In this document: positions 20,481 to 28,900 of the stretch, piece by piece
Layout of the letters: each line of letters opens with the position of its first letter
Numbering within the stretch: position 1 is the first letter of the stretch
Assembly: GCF_017315735.1 (NCBI RefSeq)
Contig: NZ_JAFLRK010000025.1
Coordinates: 1-48,796 of the forward strand
DNA: 48,796 nucleotides
Direction of reading: 5' to 3'
From: Paracoccus shandongensis
GTDB taxonomy: Bacteria > Pseudomonadota > Alphaproteobacteria > Rhodobacterales > Rhodobacteraceae
The notes under the pieces: model-generated
Seen by the model: only the letters and a program-made list of their open reading frames with translations
The model's database searches: none
Told to the model about the DNA's origin: nothing
Made by a program: the position numbers and the translations under genes

Positions 20481-21080
20481 TCACATGCGCGAGGCGACGT
20501 TTTCCCAGTTCACCAGGTTGTTGAGGAAGTTTTCCAGGTATTTCGGACGCGCGTTGCGGAAGTCGATGTAATAGCTGTGTTCCCACACGTCGCAGCCCAG
20601 AAGCGCGGTCTGCCCGTGGCAGAGCGGGTTCACGCCGTTCTCGGTCTTGGTGACCTCCAGCCCGCCCTGGGCGTTCTTGACCAGCCAGACCCAACCCGAG
20701 CCGAACTGGCCCACGCCGCCTTCGGTGAACTTCTTCTTGAAGTCCTCGACCGAGCCGAAGGATTCGGTGATCGCCTTTTCCAGTTCCGACGGCATGGCGC
20801 CGGGCTTCGGCGTCATCATTTCCCAGAACTGGGCGTGGTTCCAGTGCTGACTGGCGTTGTTGAAGATGCCGTTCTGGGCGACCGCGCCCTTCTGGTAGGT
20901 GCCCTTGACGATCTCCTCCAGCGGCTTGCCGTCCCATTCGGTACCCGCGACAAGCTCGTTCAGCTTGTCCACATAGGCCTTGTGGTGCTTGTCGTGGTGG
21001 TATTCCAGCGTTTCCCTGGACATGCCGCCTTCGGCCAGTGCGTCATGCGCATAGGGAAGATCGGGAAGCGTGAAAGCCAT
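20481..21080 (-). CDS. sodB: Superoxide dismutase, Fe-type
   Basis: A 199-residue cytosolic enzyme converting superoxide to O2 and H2O2. All metal ligands are in place: His in ETLEYHHDKHH, His in ASQHWNHAQFW, and Asp/His in LGCDVWEHSYY. The glutamine in FNNASQHWNH is at the position that marks the iron form, although cambialistic behaviour is possible. The ATG at 21080 follows GAAAGGACAG and is the expected N-terminus (MAFTLPDLPYAHDAL); the frame extends 33 codons upstream without family similarity. It lies downstream of the sarcosine oxidase genes on the same strand, separated by a strong terminator. Confidence 0.95.
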   Translation of the reverse strand: MAFTLPDLPYAHDALAEGGMSRETLEYHHDKHHKAYVDKLNELVAGTEWDGKPLEEIVKGTYQKGAVAQNGIFNNASQHWNHAQFWEMMTPKPGAMPSELEKAITESFGSVEDFKKKFTEGGVGQFGSGWVWLVKNAQGGLEVTKTENGVNPLCHGQTALLGCDVWEHSYYIDFRNARPKYLENFLNNLVNWENVASRM

Positions 21081-21180
21081 TTTCTGTCCTTTCAGAAGGG
21101 GTTGAGCCTTGGTCGGGCGCACGGTCCCGCATTCGCGGGGCAAACGCAAGGGGTCCGGGGCGGGTTCCTGCCGGGGCAAA

Positions 21181-21298
21181 GGCCGGGGGTTTCACACCCC
21201 CCTGGGGCCTGCCGGCCCCTTCTTCGCTGAAAAAGGTCCAATGGACCTTTTTCCGGGCGCTTCGAAGCCCATGGGATATTTGTGGTCCAATGCAAAGA
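21181..21298 (-). repeat. Dispersed intergenic repeat, copy C, after soxG
   Basis: On the minus strand, starting right after the soxG stop, the DNA reads CATTGGACCACAAATATCCC, with the AAATATCC core at 21274-21281. It is followed by the perfect hairpin of the next entry and then TTCTTC-type and G/C-block sequence related to the other copies. Nothing coding is seen in 21081-21298. Confidence 0.5.
21230..21252. terminator. Perfect bidirectional terminator hairpin after soxG
   Basis: AAAAAGGTCC, a 3-base loop, GGACCTTTTT: a perfect 10-base-pair stem with A5 and T5 tracts, able to stop transcription in either direction. It isolates the sarcosine oxidase operon from sodB. Confidence 0.85.
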
Positions 21299-21817
21299 TC
21301 AGCGCGGCGCCAACTGGCTTCCGGGAATGGCCGCGTTTTCCAGGATCAGACGCAGGTAGTCCGCGGTCGAACGGAAGCCGATCAGCCGGAAGCCGCCGGG
21401 GATGCGCCACAAGGCCGCCGCCGTCTGGGCCGCGCGGCTTCGGCGCAAGCCATCAGGGGGCAGCGCGTCCAGATCGACGGGCATCAGCTTGGCGATCACG
21501 TCGCCTGCATGGGGGCCAGTCACGTCAAAGACCGCGCGGGCGTCCGAGACGTCCACGACCAGGGCATGTTCGCCCGCCAGCGCATCGGTCAGCGTGGTCA
21601 GGGCGTCGGCGCGTTCCGCAACCGGCAGGACCAGCAGCAGCTCGTCCGGGGACATCCAGCCCAAGCTGCGGCTGCCGTCCGTCACGATGCGGGTCATGGC
21701 GGGAATGGCGAGGCCCGATGCCTCGGCGATGGCGTCGCCCGCGCGGTCCAGGTCGGCGCGGATCGCGATCATGCCCAGGCCGGTGATGCGGGTGATGGTT
21801 GCAAGCGCCTCAGCCAT
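21299..21817 (-). CDS. soxG: Sarcosine oxidase gamma subunit
   Basis: A 172-residue protein of the SoxG family, related to the GcvT/folate-binding fold. The segment LGWMSPDELLLVLP (about residues 52-65) and the later VDVSDARAVFDVTGP are typical. In the heterotetrameric enzyme the gamma subunit helps hold alpha and beta together and has no cofactor of its own. The start overlaps the soxA stop by 8 bases, so translation is likely coupled. Last gene of the sox operon here, followed by a strong terminator. Confidence 0.92.
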   Translation of the reverse strand: MAEALATITRITGLGMIAIRADLDRAGDAIAEASGLAIPAMTRIVTDGSRSLGWMSPDELLLVLPVAERADALTTLTDALAGEHALVVDVSDARAVFDVTGPHAGDVIAKLMPVDLDALPPDGLRRSRAAQTAAALWRIPGGFRLIGFRSTADYLRLILENAAIPGSQLAPR

Positions 21818-24740
21818 TCAGACGGGTTCCTTCCTTGTCGTAGAAGACCGGATCGACGATCCGCGCCTGCATCATCCCGCCTCCGGGCAGGGGAAAGTCC
21901 AGCACCTGCCCCATCCGCGCCGGGCCGTGGCGCACCAGCCCCATGGCGATCGGCCGGTTCAGCGTGGGCGAGTGATAGGAGGAGGTGACGCGGCCCTGCG
22001 TCCGGCGCTGGCCGTTGGCATTCACCCCCGGTTCGACCGCATAAGCGCCGTCGGGCAGCACGCGGCCATCCAGGCTTTCCAGCCCCACCAGTTGCCAGCG
22101 GCTGCCGTCCTTCATGAAGCTGCGGGCCTGCGCGCGTTTGCCGATATAGTCGGGCTTCTTCTTCGAGATGGCCCAATGCAGCCCCAGATCCTGCGGGATC
22201 ACCGTGCCGTCGGTTTCGTCCCCGATCATGATGAAGCCCTTTTCGGCGCGCATGACGTGCATGGCCTCGGTCCCGTAGGGGGTGATGCCCAGGTCGCGGC
22301 CCGTGTCGTGCAGCGTTTCCCACAGTTCCAGCCCCCGGTTGGCGGGGACGGCGATCTCATAGCTGAGTTCGCCCGAGAAGCTGATGCGATAAATGCGCGC
22401 GGGGATGCCAGCCAGTTCGCCCGTCGCCCACTGCATGAAGGGCAAGGTCTCCTGGTTCAGGTCGATGGTGCCGGGCAGGCGTTGCAGCAATTCGCGCGCC
22501 TTGGGTCCGGCCACGGCGATCTGGGCATATTGTTCGGTCAGGCTGGCGGTCCAGACCTGCCAGTCCCACCATTCGCATTGCAGCCAGTCCTCCATGTGGG
22601 CATGGATGCGGTCCGCCCCGCCGGTGGTGGTGTGGCACAGCCAGGTGTCGCCCGACAGCCGCGCCACGACCCCGTCATCCATCAGGAAGCCGTTTTCGTT
22701 GCACATCAGGCCATAGCGGCATTTGCCGACCGGCAGCGTGGACATCATGTTGGTGTACATCATGTCCAGGAACCGCCCGGCATCCGCTCCCTTGACAACG
22801 ATCTTGCCCAGGGTCGAGGCGTCCAGCGTGCCCACGCCATGGCGCACCGCCAGGATCTCGCGGTTGACCGCCGCGTGACGGTCCTCGCCCGAGCGGGGAT
22901 AGCTGTAGGGGCGGCGCCAGTGGCCCACGGGCTCGAACGATGCGCCGTGGCTGGCGTGCCAGTCGTGGATCGGCGTCTTGCGCAGGGGCTGGAAGGCCTC
23001 GCCCCGCGCCTCGGCCGCGATGGTGCCCAGGGTCAAGGGCGTGTAGGGCGGGCGGAAGGTGGTGGTGCCGGTGGCTTCCAGCGGCTGGTCCAGCGCGTTC
23101 GACAGCACAGCCAAGCCGTTGATGTTGCTGGTCTTGCCCTGGTCGGTCGCCATGCCCAGCGTGGTGTATCGCTTGGCATGTTCCACGGAGGCATAGCCCT
23201 CGCGCGCGGCCAATTCGACGTCGCTGACCTTCACGTCGTTCTGGAAATCCAGCCACATCTTGGCGCGCAGCCTGTAGGGCGCCCCGGACGGCATGACCCA
23301 GACGGGCACCGTGGGCGCCTCGGTCCGTTCCAGGCCGCCCGCGCAGCGCAGGTCGCCATTGGCGGCACCGAGAGGCGTGACCATGGGCTTGCCGTCCGCG
23401 CCCAGCGGCGGGCGCGCGGGGTCGGGGCGGAACATCGCCTGCGCTTCGTCCCAGGTGATCCTGCCCCCGCAATGGCTGTACAGGTGGACCACCGGAGACC
23501 AGCCGCCCGACATGGCCACCACGTCGCAATCGAGCGTGCCGGTGACGCGGCCCGTGCCCGCCTGGTCGCAGAGCGCCACGCCCTCGACATGGGTGCCGCC
23601 CTTGACCTTGGCGATGGCGGTGCCGGTCAGGACCGGGATGCCCGCCGCGCGCACCGCCTGCGGCAGGTCGCCGGTTGCCTGCGGGCGGGCGTCGATCACG
23701 GCCACGACCTCCAGCCCCGCGCCTTGGGCGGTCAGCGCGGTGCGATAGGCGTCGTCGTTGTTGGTGACGACCGCGATCCGCCTGCCCGGCGCCACGCCGT
23801 AATCGGTGATGAAATCGCGCACGGCGGAGGCCAGCATGACCCCCGGCACGTCGTTGCAGGCGAAGGATAGCGGGCGTTCCAGCGCGCCGGTGGCCGTGAT
23901 CACATGGCCCGCGCGGATCCGCCACAGCCGCTGGCGGGGGATGCCCTGGTTCGGGTCGTGATCGGCCAGGGATTCGCGCGCCAGCAGATAGCCGTGGTCG
24001 TAAAGCCCCGTCGCCATGCAGTTGCGGCGCAGGGTCACGTTGGCGCGCGCGCGCAGGTCGGCCAGCAGCGCGTCGATGGCGGCTTGGCCGCCGTCGTGGT
24101 CGGTGGGCGTGCGCCCGCCCCAGTGGGGGTTCTGTTCCAGCACGATCACGCGCCCGCCCCGATCGGCGGCGTCGCGCGCCGCCGTCAGCCCGGCGATGCC
24201 GCCGCCCACGACCACCACATCCGCAAAGCCGTAAGCCTGTTCATAGCGGTCGGGATCGGGATCGGTGGGCGCGCGGCCAAGGCCCGCGCTGCGGCGGATG
24301 ATCGGCTCGAACAGGTGCTTCCAGAAGGGGCGCGGGTGGATGAAGGTCTTGTAATAGAAGCCCGCCGGCAGCAGCGGCGACAGCCAGGTGTTGATCGCGC
24401 CCACGTCCGCGTCCAGCGAGGGCCAGCAGTTCTGGCTGCGCAGCACCATGCCCGCTACAAGCGCGGTGGTGCTGGCGCGCTGGTTCGGCTCGAACCGGCC
24501 GCCCTGGCCCAGGCCGAAAAGGGCGTTGGGTTCCTCGGCGCCCGAGGCGAGAGGACCGCGCGGGCGGTGATACTTGAAGGACCGGCCCATCAGCATCTGG
24601 CCGTTGGCCAGCAGGGCAGAGGCCAGCGTGTCGCCCTGCACGCCGCGCAGGTGGCGGCCGTCGAAGCGGAAGGCAAGCTGGAAGGCGCGGTCGATCAGGC
24701 GGCCGCCGCGCGGCAGGCGGAAGGGGGGCGTGCGGCTCAT
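21810..24740 (-). CDS. soxA: Sarcosine oxidase alpha subunit
   Basis: A 976-residue subunit of heterotetrameric sarcosine oxidase. Its N-terminal part carries the NAD-binding motif VVVGGGIAGLTAARDA (about residues 174-189). The C-terminal 400 residues are the GcvT-like folate domain that takes the one-carbon unit as methylene-tetrahydrofolate (family segments near MYTNMMSTLPVGKCRYGLM and GTEAMHVMRAEKGFI). The complex oxidises sarcosine to glycine with O2, giving H2O2. The start is the ATG at 24740 (MSRTPPFRLPRGG), overlapping the soxD stop by 4 bases. The length is normal for the family. Confidence 0.95.
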   Translation of the reverse strand: MSRTPPFRLPRGGRLIDRAFQLAFRFDGRHLRGVQGDTLASALLANGQMLMGRSFKYHRPRGPLASGAEEPNALFGLGQGGRFEPNQRASTTALVAGMVLRSQNCWPSLDADVGAINTWLSPLLPAGFYYKTFIHPRPFWKHLFEPIIRRSAGLGRAPTDPDPDRYEQAYGFADVVVVGGGIAGLTAARDAADRGGRVIVLEQNPHWGGRTPTDHDGGQAAIDALLADLRARANVTLRRNCMATGLYDHGYLLARESLADHDPNQGIPRQRLWRIRAGHVITATGALERPLSFACNDVPGVMLASAVRDFITDYGVAPGRRIAVVTNNDDAYRTALTAQGAGLEVVAVIDARPQATGDLPQAVRAAGIPVLTGTAIAKVKGGTHVEGVALCDQAGTGRVTGTLDCDVVAMSGGWSPVVHLYSHCGGRITWDEAQAMFRPDPARPPLGADGKPMVTPLGAANGDLRCAGGLERTEAPTVPVWVMPSGAPYRLRAKMWLDFQNDVKVSDVELAAREGYASVEHAKRYTTLGMATDQGKTSNINGLAVLSNALDQPLEATGTTTFRPPYTPLTLGTIAAEARGEAFQPLRKTPIHDWHASHGASFEPVGHWRRPYSYPRSGEDRHAAVNREILAVRHGVGTLDASTLGKIVVKGADAGRFLDMMYTNMMSTLPVGKCRYGLMCNENGFLMDDGVVARLSGDTWLCHTTTGGADRIHAHMEDWLQCEWWDWQVWTASLTEQYAQIAVAGPKARELLQRLPGTIDLNQETLPFMQWATGELAGIPARIYRISFSGELSYEIAVPANRGLELWETLHDTGRDLGITPYGTEAMHVMRAEKGFIMIGDETDGTVIPQDLGLHWAISKKKPDYIGKRAQARSFMKDGSRWQLVGLESLDGRVLPDGAYAVEPGVNANGQRRTQGRVTSSYHSPTLNRPIAMGLVRHGPARMGQVLDFPLPGGGMMQARIVDPVFYDKEGTRLNG

Positions 24741-25087
24741 CCGGCCACCGCCTCGGATGCCTGGGGCCAGTCGGGCACCCATTCGGGGCGGGCCTGGCGG
24801 GCGTTGGCGACGATGTCATCGGTCGCGTGCGCGGTCTGCGCCTTGTAGGTGCCATAGACCTGCATGGTGTGGGTGTCGCGGGCGGCCAGGAACCACTTGC
24901 CGCAGCCATAGGCGTGGCGCCAGCGTTCGAAATGCACGCCCTTGAGGTTCTTGCGCGCGAACAGATAGGCCTCGAATTCCTCGGCCGTGCCGTCGGGGCC
25001 GATGCGCTTCAGATGCGCCTCGCCTCCGGGGGCAAGTTCGGTTTCCTCGGCTTTGACGCCGCAATAGGGGCAGAACAGGATCAGCAT
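24737..25087 (-). CDS. soxD: Sarcosine oxidase delta subunit (zinc-binding)
   Basis: A 116-residue subunit with the zinc-site pattern of SoxD: FCPYCG (Cys6, Cys9) near the N-terminus and a third ligand region WRHAYGCGKWF around residues 56-66. It begins MLILFCPYCGVKAE, the family's usual N-terminus, which sets the start at 25087; the open frame extends slightly upstream. SoxD is structural in the alpha-beta-gamma-delta complex. It overlaps soxA by 4 bases. It is separated from soxB by a small membrane-protein gene, a terminator-like hairpin and a repeat, which is unusual for this operon. Confidence 0.93.
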   Translation of the reverse strand: MLILFCPYCGVKAEETELAPGGEAHLKRIGPDGTAEEFEAYLFARKNLKGVHFERWRHAYGCGKWFLAARDTHTMQVYGTYKAQTAHATDDIVANARQARPEWVPDWPQASEAVAG

Positions 25088-25118
25088 GATGCGCTCGGCA
25101 GGTGGGGGATGAACGGCG

Positions 25119-25146
25119 AAAACCACCCGAGCAAGGCTGCGGGTGG
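25119..25146 (-). terminator. Terminator-like hairpin inside the sarcosine oxidase operon
   Basis: On the minus strand, CCACCCG, a 10-base loop and CGGGTGG are followed directly by TTTT. It lies 32 bases before the soxD start and after the soxB/small membrane protein part, so it could end or attenuate the upstream transcript. Confidence 0.6.
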
Positions 25147-25159
25147 CTTGGTGGCGAAG

Positions 25160-25215
25160 GCCGGGGGCTGGCTGCCCCCGGACCCCCGCGGATATTTCGA
25201 TGAAGAAGAAGCCCG
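25160..25215 (-). repeat. Dispersed intergenic repeat, copy D
   Basis: The minus strand reads GGCTTCTTCTTCATCGAAAT then ATCCGCGGGGGTCCGGGGGC and a GC-rich inverted tail. It shares TTCTTC, AAATATCC and the GGGGGTCCGGGGGC block with the other copies. It starts about 25 bases after the stop of the small membrane protein gene and reads in that gene's direction. Confidence 0.6.
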
Positions 25216-25240
25216 CCAGCCCGTGCCGGCGCGGCGCGGG

Positions 25241-25504
25241 TCAGTTGGCCGGGGCCGGGGTGCCCGTCGTGGTGCCCGTCGTGGTTCCGGGCGTGGTTCC
25301 GGGCGCGGCAGGCTCGACCTCGATGGCGTCATCGACAGCCGGGTCGGCGGCTGTGGTGGCCGGGGCGGTCGTGGCCGCGTCGCCGGTCGCGGTGGCGTCG
25401 GTTGCCGCGTCGTCGCTGCCCGACATGAAGAAGAACAGCAGCGCCACCACAACGACGATGGCCCCGATGATGATATACATGCGATTGCTGTTGGGTTCGG
25501 CCAT
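25241..25504 (-). CDS. Small Thr/Pro-rich membrane protein between soxB and soxD
   Basis: An 87-residue protein: a short N-terminus (MAEPNSNR), one membrane helix (MYIIIGAIVVVVALLFFFM, residues 9-27), then a low-complexity tail rich in Thr, Ala, Asp and Pro. The last third is built on 12-base tandem repeats (GTTPGTTTGTTTGT at protein level). It is likely anchored in the inner membrane with the tail outside. The ATG at 25504 follows AAAGGGACGAGA; an upstream extension is open but unlike a signal. No family is recognised. It sits where soxD would be expected, but nothing links it to sarcosine oxidation except position. Confidence 0.65.
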   Translation of the reverse strand: MAEPNSNRMYIIIGAIVVVVALLFFFMSGSDDAATDATATGDAATTAPATTAADPAVDDAIEVEPAAPGTTPGTTTGTTTGTPAPAN

Positions 25505-25595
25505 TCTCGTCCCTTTCCATTCACCCTGAGGTACCCGGACAATGAGACCGGCGCCCCTTGGGTTCCCCGAAAATCCCGCGCGCATTCAACCATGA

Positions 25596-26849
25596 CTAAT
25601 GTGCCACACCCGCCGCCACGGATTCGTCGATGAAGCGCCCCTCGCGGAAACGGTTCATGCCGAAGGCGGCGGCCAGCGGCCCGGGCCGGCCCTGCGCCAC
25701 CAGTTCCGCCATGGCCCAGCCGGATCCGGGGATCGCCTTGAAGCCGCCGGTGCCCCAGCCGCAATTGACGAAGATACCGCCCACCGGCGTGGTGGACAGG
25801 ATGGGCGAGCGGTCGCCCGTCATGTCCACGATCCCGCCCCATTGCCGCAGCATCTTCAGGCGCGAGATCATCGGAAAGGTCTCGACCAGGGCGCGGACGG
25901 TTTCCTCGATATGGTGCCAGGATCCGCGCTGCGTGAAGGCGTTGTAGCTGTCGGTGCCGCCGCCGATCACCATCTCGCCCTTGTCGGACTGGCTCATGTA
26001 GCCGTGGACGGTGTTGGCCATCACGACCACGTCCATGCAGGGCTTGATCGGTTCGCTGACCATCGCCTGCAGGGGCACGCTTTCGATGGGCAGGCGGAAG
26101 CCCGCCATGTCCGCCAGCTGGCTGGAATGGCCGGCCACGACCAGGGCCAGCTTGTCGCAGCCGATGCGGCCCTTGGCAGTGTTGACGGCGCGGACCTGGC
26201 CGCCCTCGGTCTCGATCCCCGTGACCTCGCAGTTCTGGATGATGTGCATTCCCATGTCGCTGCACGCCCGCGCATAGCCCCAGGCCACCGCGTCGTGCCG
26301 CGCCGTGCCGCCGCGCGCCTGGTAAAGCCCGCCCAGCACCGGATAGCGCGGACCGTCGATGTTGATGATCGGCACCAGTTCCTTGAGGCGCGCAGGCTCG
26401 ATCCATTCGGTCGCCACGCCCTGCAGGGTGTTGGCGTGGACGGTGCGCTTGTAGCCCCGGACCTCGTGTTCGGTCTGGGCCAGCATGATCAACCCGCGCG
26501 GGCTGAACATCACGTTGTAGTTCAGATCCTGCGACAGGGTTTCATACAGCTTCAGCGCCTTGTCATAGATCGCCGCCGAGGGATCCTGGAGGTAGTTCGA
26601 CCGGATGATGGTGGTGTTGCGCCCCGTGTTGCCGCCGCCCAGCCAGCCTTTCTCGATCACCGCGACATCGGTGATGCCGAAGTTCCGGCCCAGGTAATAG
26701 GCCGTCGCCAGCCCGTGCCCGCCCGCGCCGACGATCACCACCTGATAACGGTCGCGGGGTTCCGGGCTGGTCCAGGCGCGGGTCCAGCCCCCATGCTGGC
26801 GCAGCGCCTCGCGCGCGATGGCAAAGACGGAATAACGGCGTGACGGCAT
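25596..26849 (-). CDS. soxB: Sarcosine oxidase beta subunit
   Basis: A 417-residue flavoprotein, the catalytic subunit. The FAD-binding motif VVIVGAGGHGLATAYYLG is at about residues 37-54. A covalent FMN is expected on a histidine in the GTARHDAVAW region (His185 here is at the likely position, by analogy to characterised enzymes). It oxidises the N-methyl group of sarcosine and passes electrons between FAD and FMN to O2. The ATG at 26849 (MPSRRYSVFAIAREAL) is the family start; the frame is open upstream by about 77 codons without similarity. First gene of the sox operon, divergent from ccmI across a 151-base gap. Confidence 0.94.
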   Translation of the reverse strand: MPSRRYSVFAIAREALRQHGGWTRAWTSPEPRDRYQVVIVGAGGHGLATAYYLGRNFGITDVAVIEKGWLGGGNTGRNTTIIRSNYLQDPSAAIYDKALKLYETLSQDLNYNVMFSPRGLIMLAQTEHEVRGYKRTVHANTLQGVATEWIEPARLKELVPIINIDGPRYPVLGGLYQARGGTARHDAVAWGYARACSDMGMHIIQNCEVTGIETEGGQVRAVNTAKGRIGCDKLALVVAGHSSQLADMAGFRLPIESVPLQAMVSEPIKPCMDVVVMANTVHGYMSQSDKGEMVIGGGTDSYNAFTQRGSWHHIEETVRALVETFPMISRLKMLRQWGGIVDMTGDRSPILSTTPVGGIFVNCGWGTGGFKAIPGSGWAMAELVAQGRPGPLAAAFGMNRFREGRFIDESVAAGVAH

Positions 26850-27000
26850 CAGGAACCCCCGGTGGACTCGGGCCGCAGAATGGCGGGACGGCGCGGCGGG
26901 CTCAAGACGGCTTGCGGCGCGATCACGGCAAAATGCGACAGCCTGACGCTTTCCGCGCCGGTCAAATGCCCTTAGAAGCGGGATCAACCGGAGGGCTGGA

Positions 27001-28206
27001 ATGTTCTGGATCATCTGCGCCGCCACCACGATCGTTGTCGGCCTTGCCATCATCGCGCCCCTGCTGCGGGGCGGGCGCATGGCTGCCGAACCGACGGCGG
27101 CCTTCGACCTGCGCGTTTATCGAGACCAGTTGCGCGAGGTCGAGCGCGACCTGGAACGCGGCGTGATCGCCCCCGAGGAAGCCCTTCGCCTGCGCACCGA
27201 GATCGGGCGCAAGGTGCTGGACGCCGACCGCCGCCTGGCGCAGGCGGAAACGGGCGGCACGGGCGGGCGCGGGCTGCTGGCGCTGGCGCTGCTGGCGCTG
27301 CTGTTCGCGGGGGCGGCGGCGCTGTATCTGCGCGAAGGCCAGCCCGGGCGCGACGACCTGCCCATCGCCCGGCGCATCGCCGATGCCCAGCGGGTTTACG
27401 AGAACCGCCCCAGCCAGGCCGAGGCCGAGGCCCGGGCCCCCGCCCCCGTGGTGCCCGATGTGCCGGCCGATTTCGCCGCCCTGATCGCGCAACTGCGCGA
27501 GGCGGTGGCGAAGAACCCCGACGACCCGCAGGGCCTGGCCTTGCTGGCCACGAACGAGATCCGCCTGGGCAATCTTGCCGCCGCCCGGGATGCGCAAGCC
27601 CGCCTGGTCGCGTTGCAGGGCGAGGAGGCGAGCGCAGGCGATCTGGTCCGCCTCGCGGCCCTGATGATCGAGGCGGCGGGCGGGTTGATCACCCCCGAGG
27701 CCGAGGCGGTCCTGGCCCGCGCCCTGACCAAGGATCCCGCCCATCCGCAGGCCCGCTATCTGCTGGGGATGCTGCAATTGCAGAACGACCGCCCCGACCG
27801 CGCCTTTCCGATCTGGCGCCGCCTGCTGGAGGAAGGCCCCGAAGACGCCCCCTGGATCGCCCCCATCCGCACCGCCATCGCGGATCTGGCCTGGCTGGCG
27901 GGCCAGCCCGATTACACTCCGCCGATGCCCGGTCCCGATGCCGATGCGGTGGCCGCGGCCCAGGACATGACGCCCGAGCAGCGGCAGGAAATGATCGCGG
28001 GCATGGTGTCGCAACTGGAAGCCCGGCTGGCCGACCAGGGCGGCACGCCCGAGGAATGGGCGCGGCTGATTTCGTCCCTGGTGGTGATCGGCAACACGGA
28101 CCACGCGCGCGACATCTTGACCGAGGCGCAGACCCGCTTTGCCAGCCAGCCCGAGGCGCTGGAGATCGTGCGCCAGGCCGCCGACCAGGCGGGGCTGGCG
28201 GAATGA
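27001..28206 (+). CDS. ccmI: Cytochrome c biogenesis protein CcmI
   Basis: A 401-residue membrane protein with two N-terminal helices (residues 2-22 and about 92-108) and a cytoplasmic loop containing the [20 protein letters not shown] segment typical of CcmI. The C-terminal half consists of TPR-like helices in the periplasm, which hold apocytochrome c for heme attachment by the Ccm system I. The start [13 protein letters not shown] and the length fit the family in alphaproteobacteria. Other ccm genes are not in the window; ruvX follows with a 4-base overlap. Confidence 0.92.
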   Translation: MFWIICAATTIVVGLAIIAPLLRGGRMAAEPTAAFDLRVYRDQLREVERDLERGVIAPEEALRLRTEIGRKVLDADRRLAQAETGGTGGRGLLALALLALLFAGAAALYLREGQPGRDDLPIARRIADAQRVYENRPSQAEAEARAPAPVVPDVPADFAALIAQLREAVAKNPDDPQGLALLATNEIRLGNLAAARDAQARLVALQGEEASAGDLVRLAALMIEAAGGLITPEAEAVLARALTKDPAHPQARYLLGMLQLQNDRPDRAFPIWRRLLEEGPEDAPWIAPIRTAIADLAWLAGQPDYTPPMPGPDADAVAAAQDMTPEQRQEMIAGMVSQLEARLADQGGTPEEWARLISSLVVIGNTDHARDILTEAQTRFASQPEALEIVRQAADQAGLAE

Positions 28207-28673
28207 TCCACGCCGACATCACCGATTTCGCGGCCAGCCTGCCCCCGGTGGGGGCCCTTGCCGGGCTGGACCTGGGCACCAAGACCATCGGGGTCGCGGT
28301 CAGCGACGGGCTGCGGCAGGTGGCATCCCCCCTCACCGTGATCCGGCGGCAGAAGTTCACGTTGGACGCCGCCGAACTGCTGGCGATCGCCAAGGATCGC
28401 AGGCTGGTCGGCCTGGTCCTGGGCCTGCCGCGCAACATGGACGGCAGCGAGGGCCCGCGCGCCCAATCCACCCGCGCCTTCGCCCGCAACCTGGAACGGC
28501 TGACGGATCTTTCCATCGGCTTCTGGGACGAACGCCTGTCCACCGTGGCCGCCGAACGCGCCCTGCTGGAGGCCGACACGTCCCGCAAGCGCCGGGCCGA
28601 GGTGATCGACCAGGTGGCGGCGGGATACATCCTGCAAGGCGCGCTGGACCGGCTGCGGTATCTGCACGGATGA
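28203..28673 (+). CDS. ruvX: YqgF/RuvX family nuclease (16S rRNA processing or Holliday junction)
   Basis: A 156-residue RNase H-fold protein. The catalytic motifs are visible: [13 protein letters not shown] with the first Asp, [15 protein letters not shown] in the middle, and [14 protein letters not shown] with the acidic residues near residue 105. Family members are proposed to mature the 5' end of 16S rRNA and resemble RuvC resolvases. The start overlaps the ccmI stop by 4 bases and its end overlaps the DUF1289 gene by 4 bases, so the three genes form one translational unit. Confidence 0.92.
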   Translation: MIHADITDFAASLPPVGALAGLDLGTKTIGVAVSDGLRQVASPLTVIRRQKFTLDAAELLAIAKDRRLVGLVLGLPRNMDGSEGPRAQSTRAFARNLERLTDLSIGFWDERLSTVAAERALLEADTSRKRRAEVIDQVAAGYILQGALDRLRYLHG

Positions 28674-28837
28674 CCCTAAGCCCCTGCGTCAAGATCTGCG
28701 TGATCGACCCCGCATCCGGGCTTTGCACCGGCTGCTGGCGGACCCTGGACGAGATCGCCGCCTGGGGCACGCTGACGCCTGAAGACCGGCAAAGGATCAT
28801 GGCCGAGCTGCCCGCCCGCAAGCCAAGCCTCGGCTGA
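28670..28837 (+). CDS. DUF1289 small cysteine-rich protein
   Basis: A 55-residue protein with the complete DUF1289 pattern: [19 protein letters not shown], with cysteines 6, 10, 19 and 22, then a [10 protein letters not shown] helix. The four cysteines probably bind zinc or an iron-sulfur cluster. The family is widespread in proteobacteria and its function is not known. The ATG overlaps the ruvX stop by 4 bases. Confidence 0.88.
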   Translation: MTLSPCVKICVIDPASGLCTGCWRTLDEIAAWGTLTPEDRQRIMAELPARKPSLG

Positions 28838-28842
28838 CCCGC

Positions 28843-28871
28843 TTGCCGCATGGCGGACCATCTGCGATAGA
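28843..28871 (+). promoter_or_regulatory. pyrB: Possible pyrB promoter
   Basis: TTGCCG (28843-28848), a 17-base spacer and GATAGA (28866-28871) lie 29 bases before the pyrB ATG. The -35 fits alphaproteobacterial promoters; the -10 is weak. It lies in the only gap between the ccmI-ruvX block and the pyr block. Confidence 0.35.
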
Positions 28872-28900
28872 AGCGGCCGACCCGACCACGAGGCCCGTTC

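Noticed and set aside
21402..23870. An 822-codon plus-strand frame opposite soxG and soxA
   Set aside because: Antisense to clear sarcosine oxidase genes; same composition artefact.
25256..25310. Direct repeats considered as a CRISPR array
   Set aside because: The 12-base units follow one another without spacers and encode a Thr/Gly/Pro tail in frame; no cas genes are in the window.
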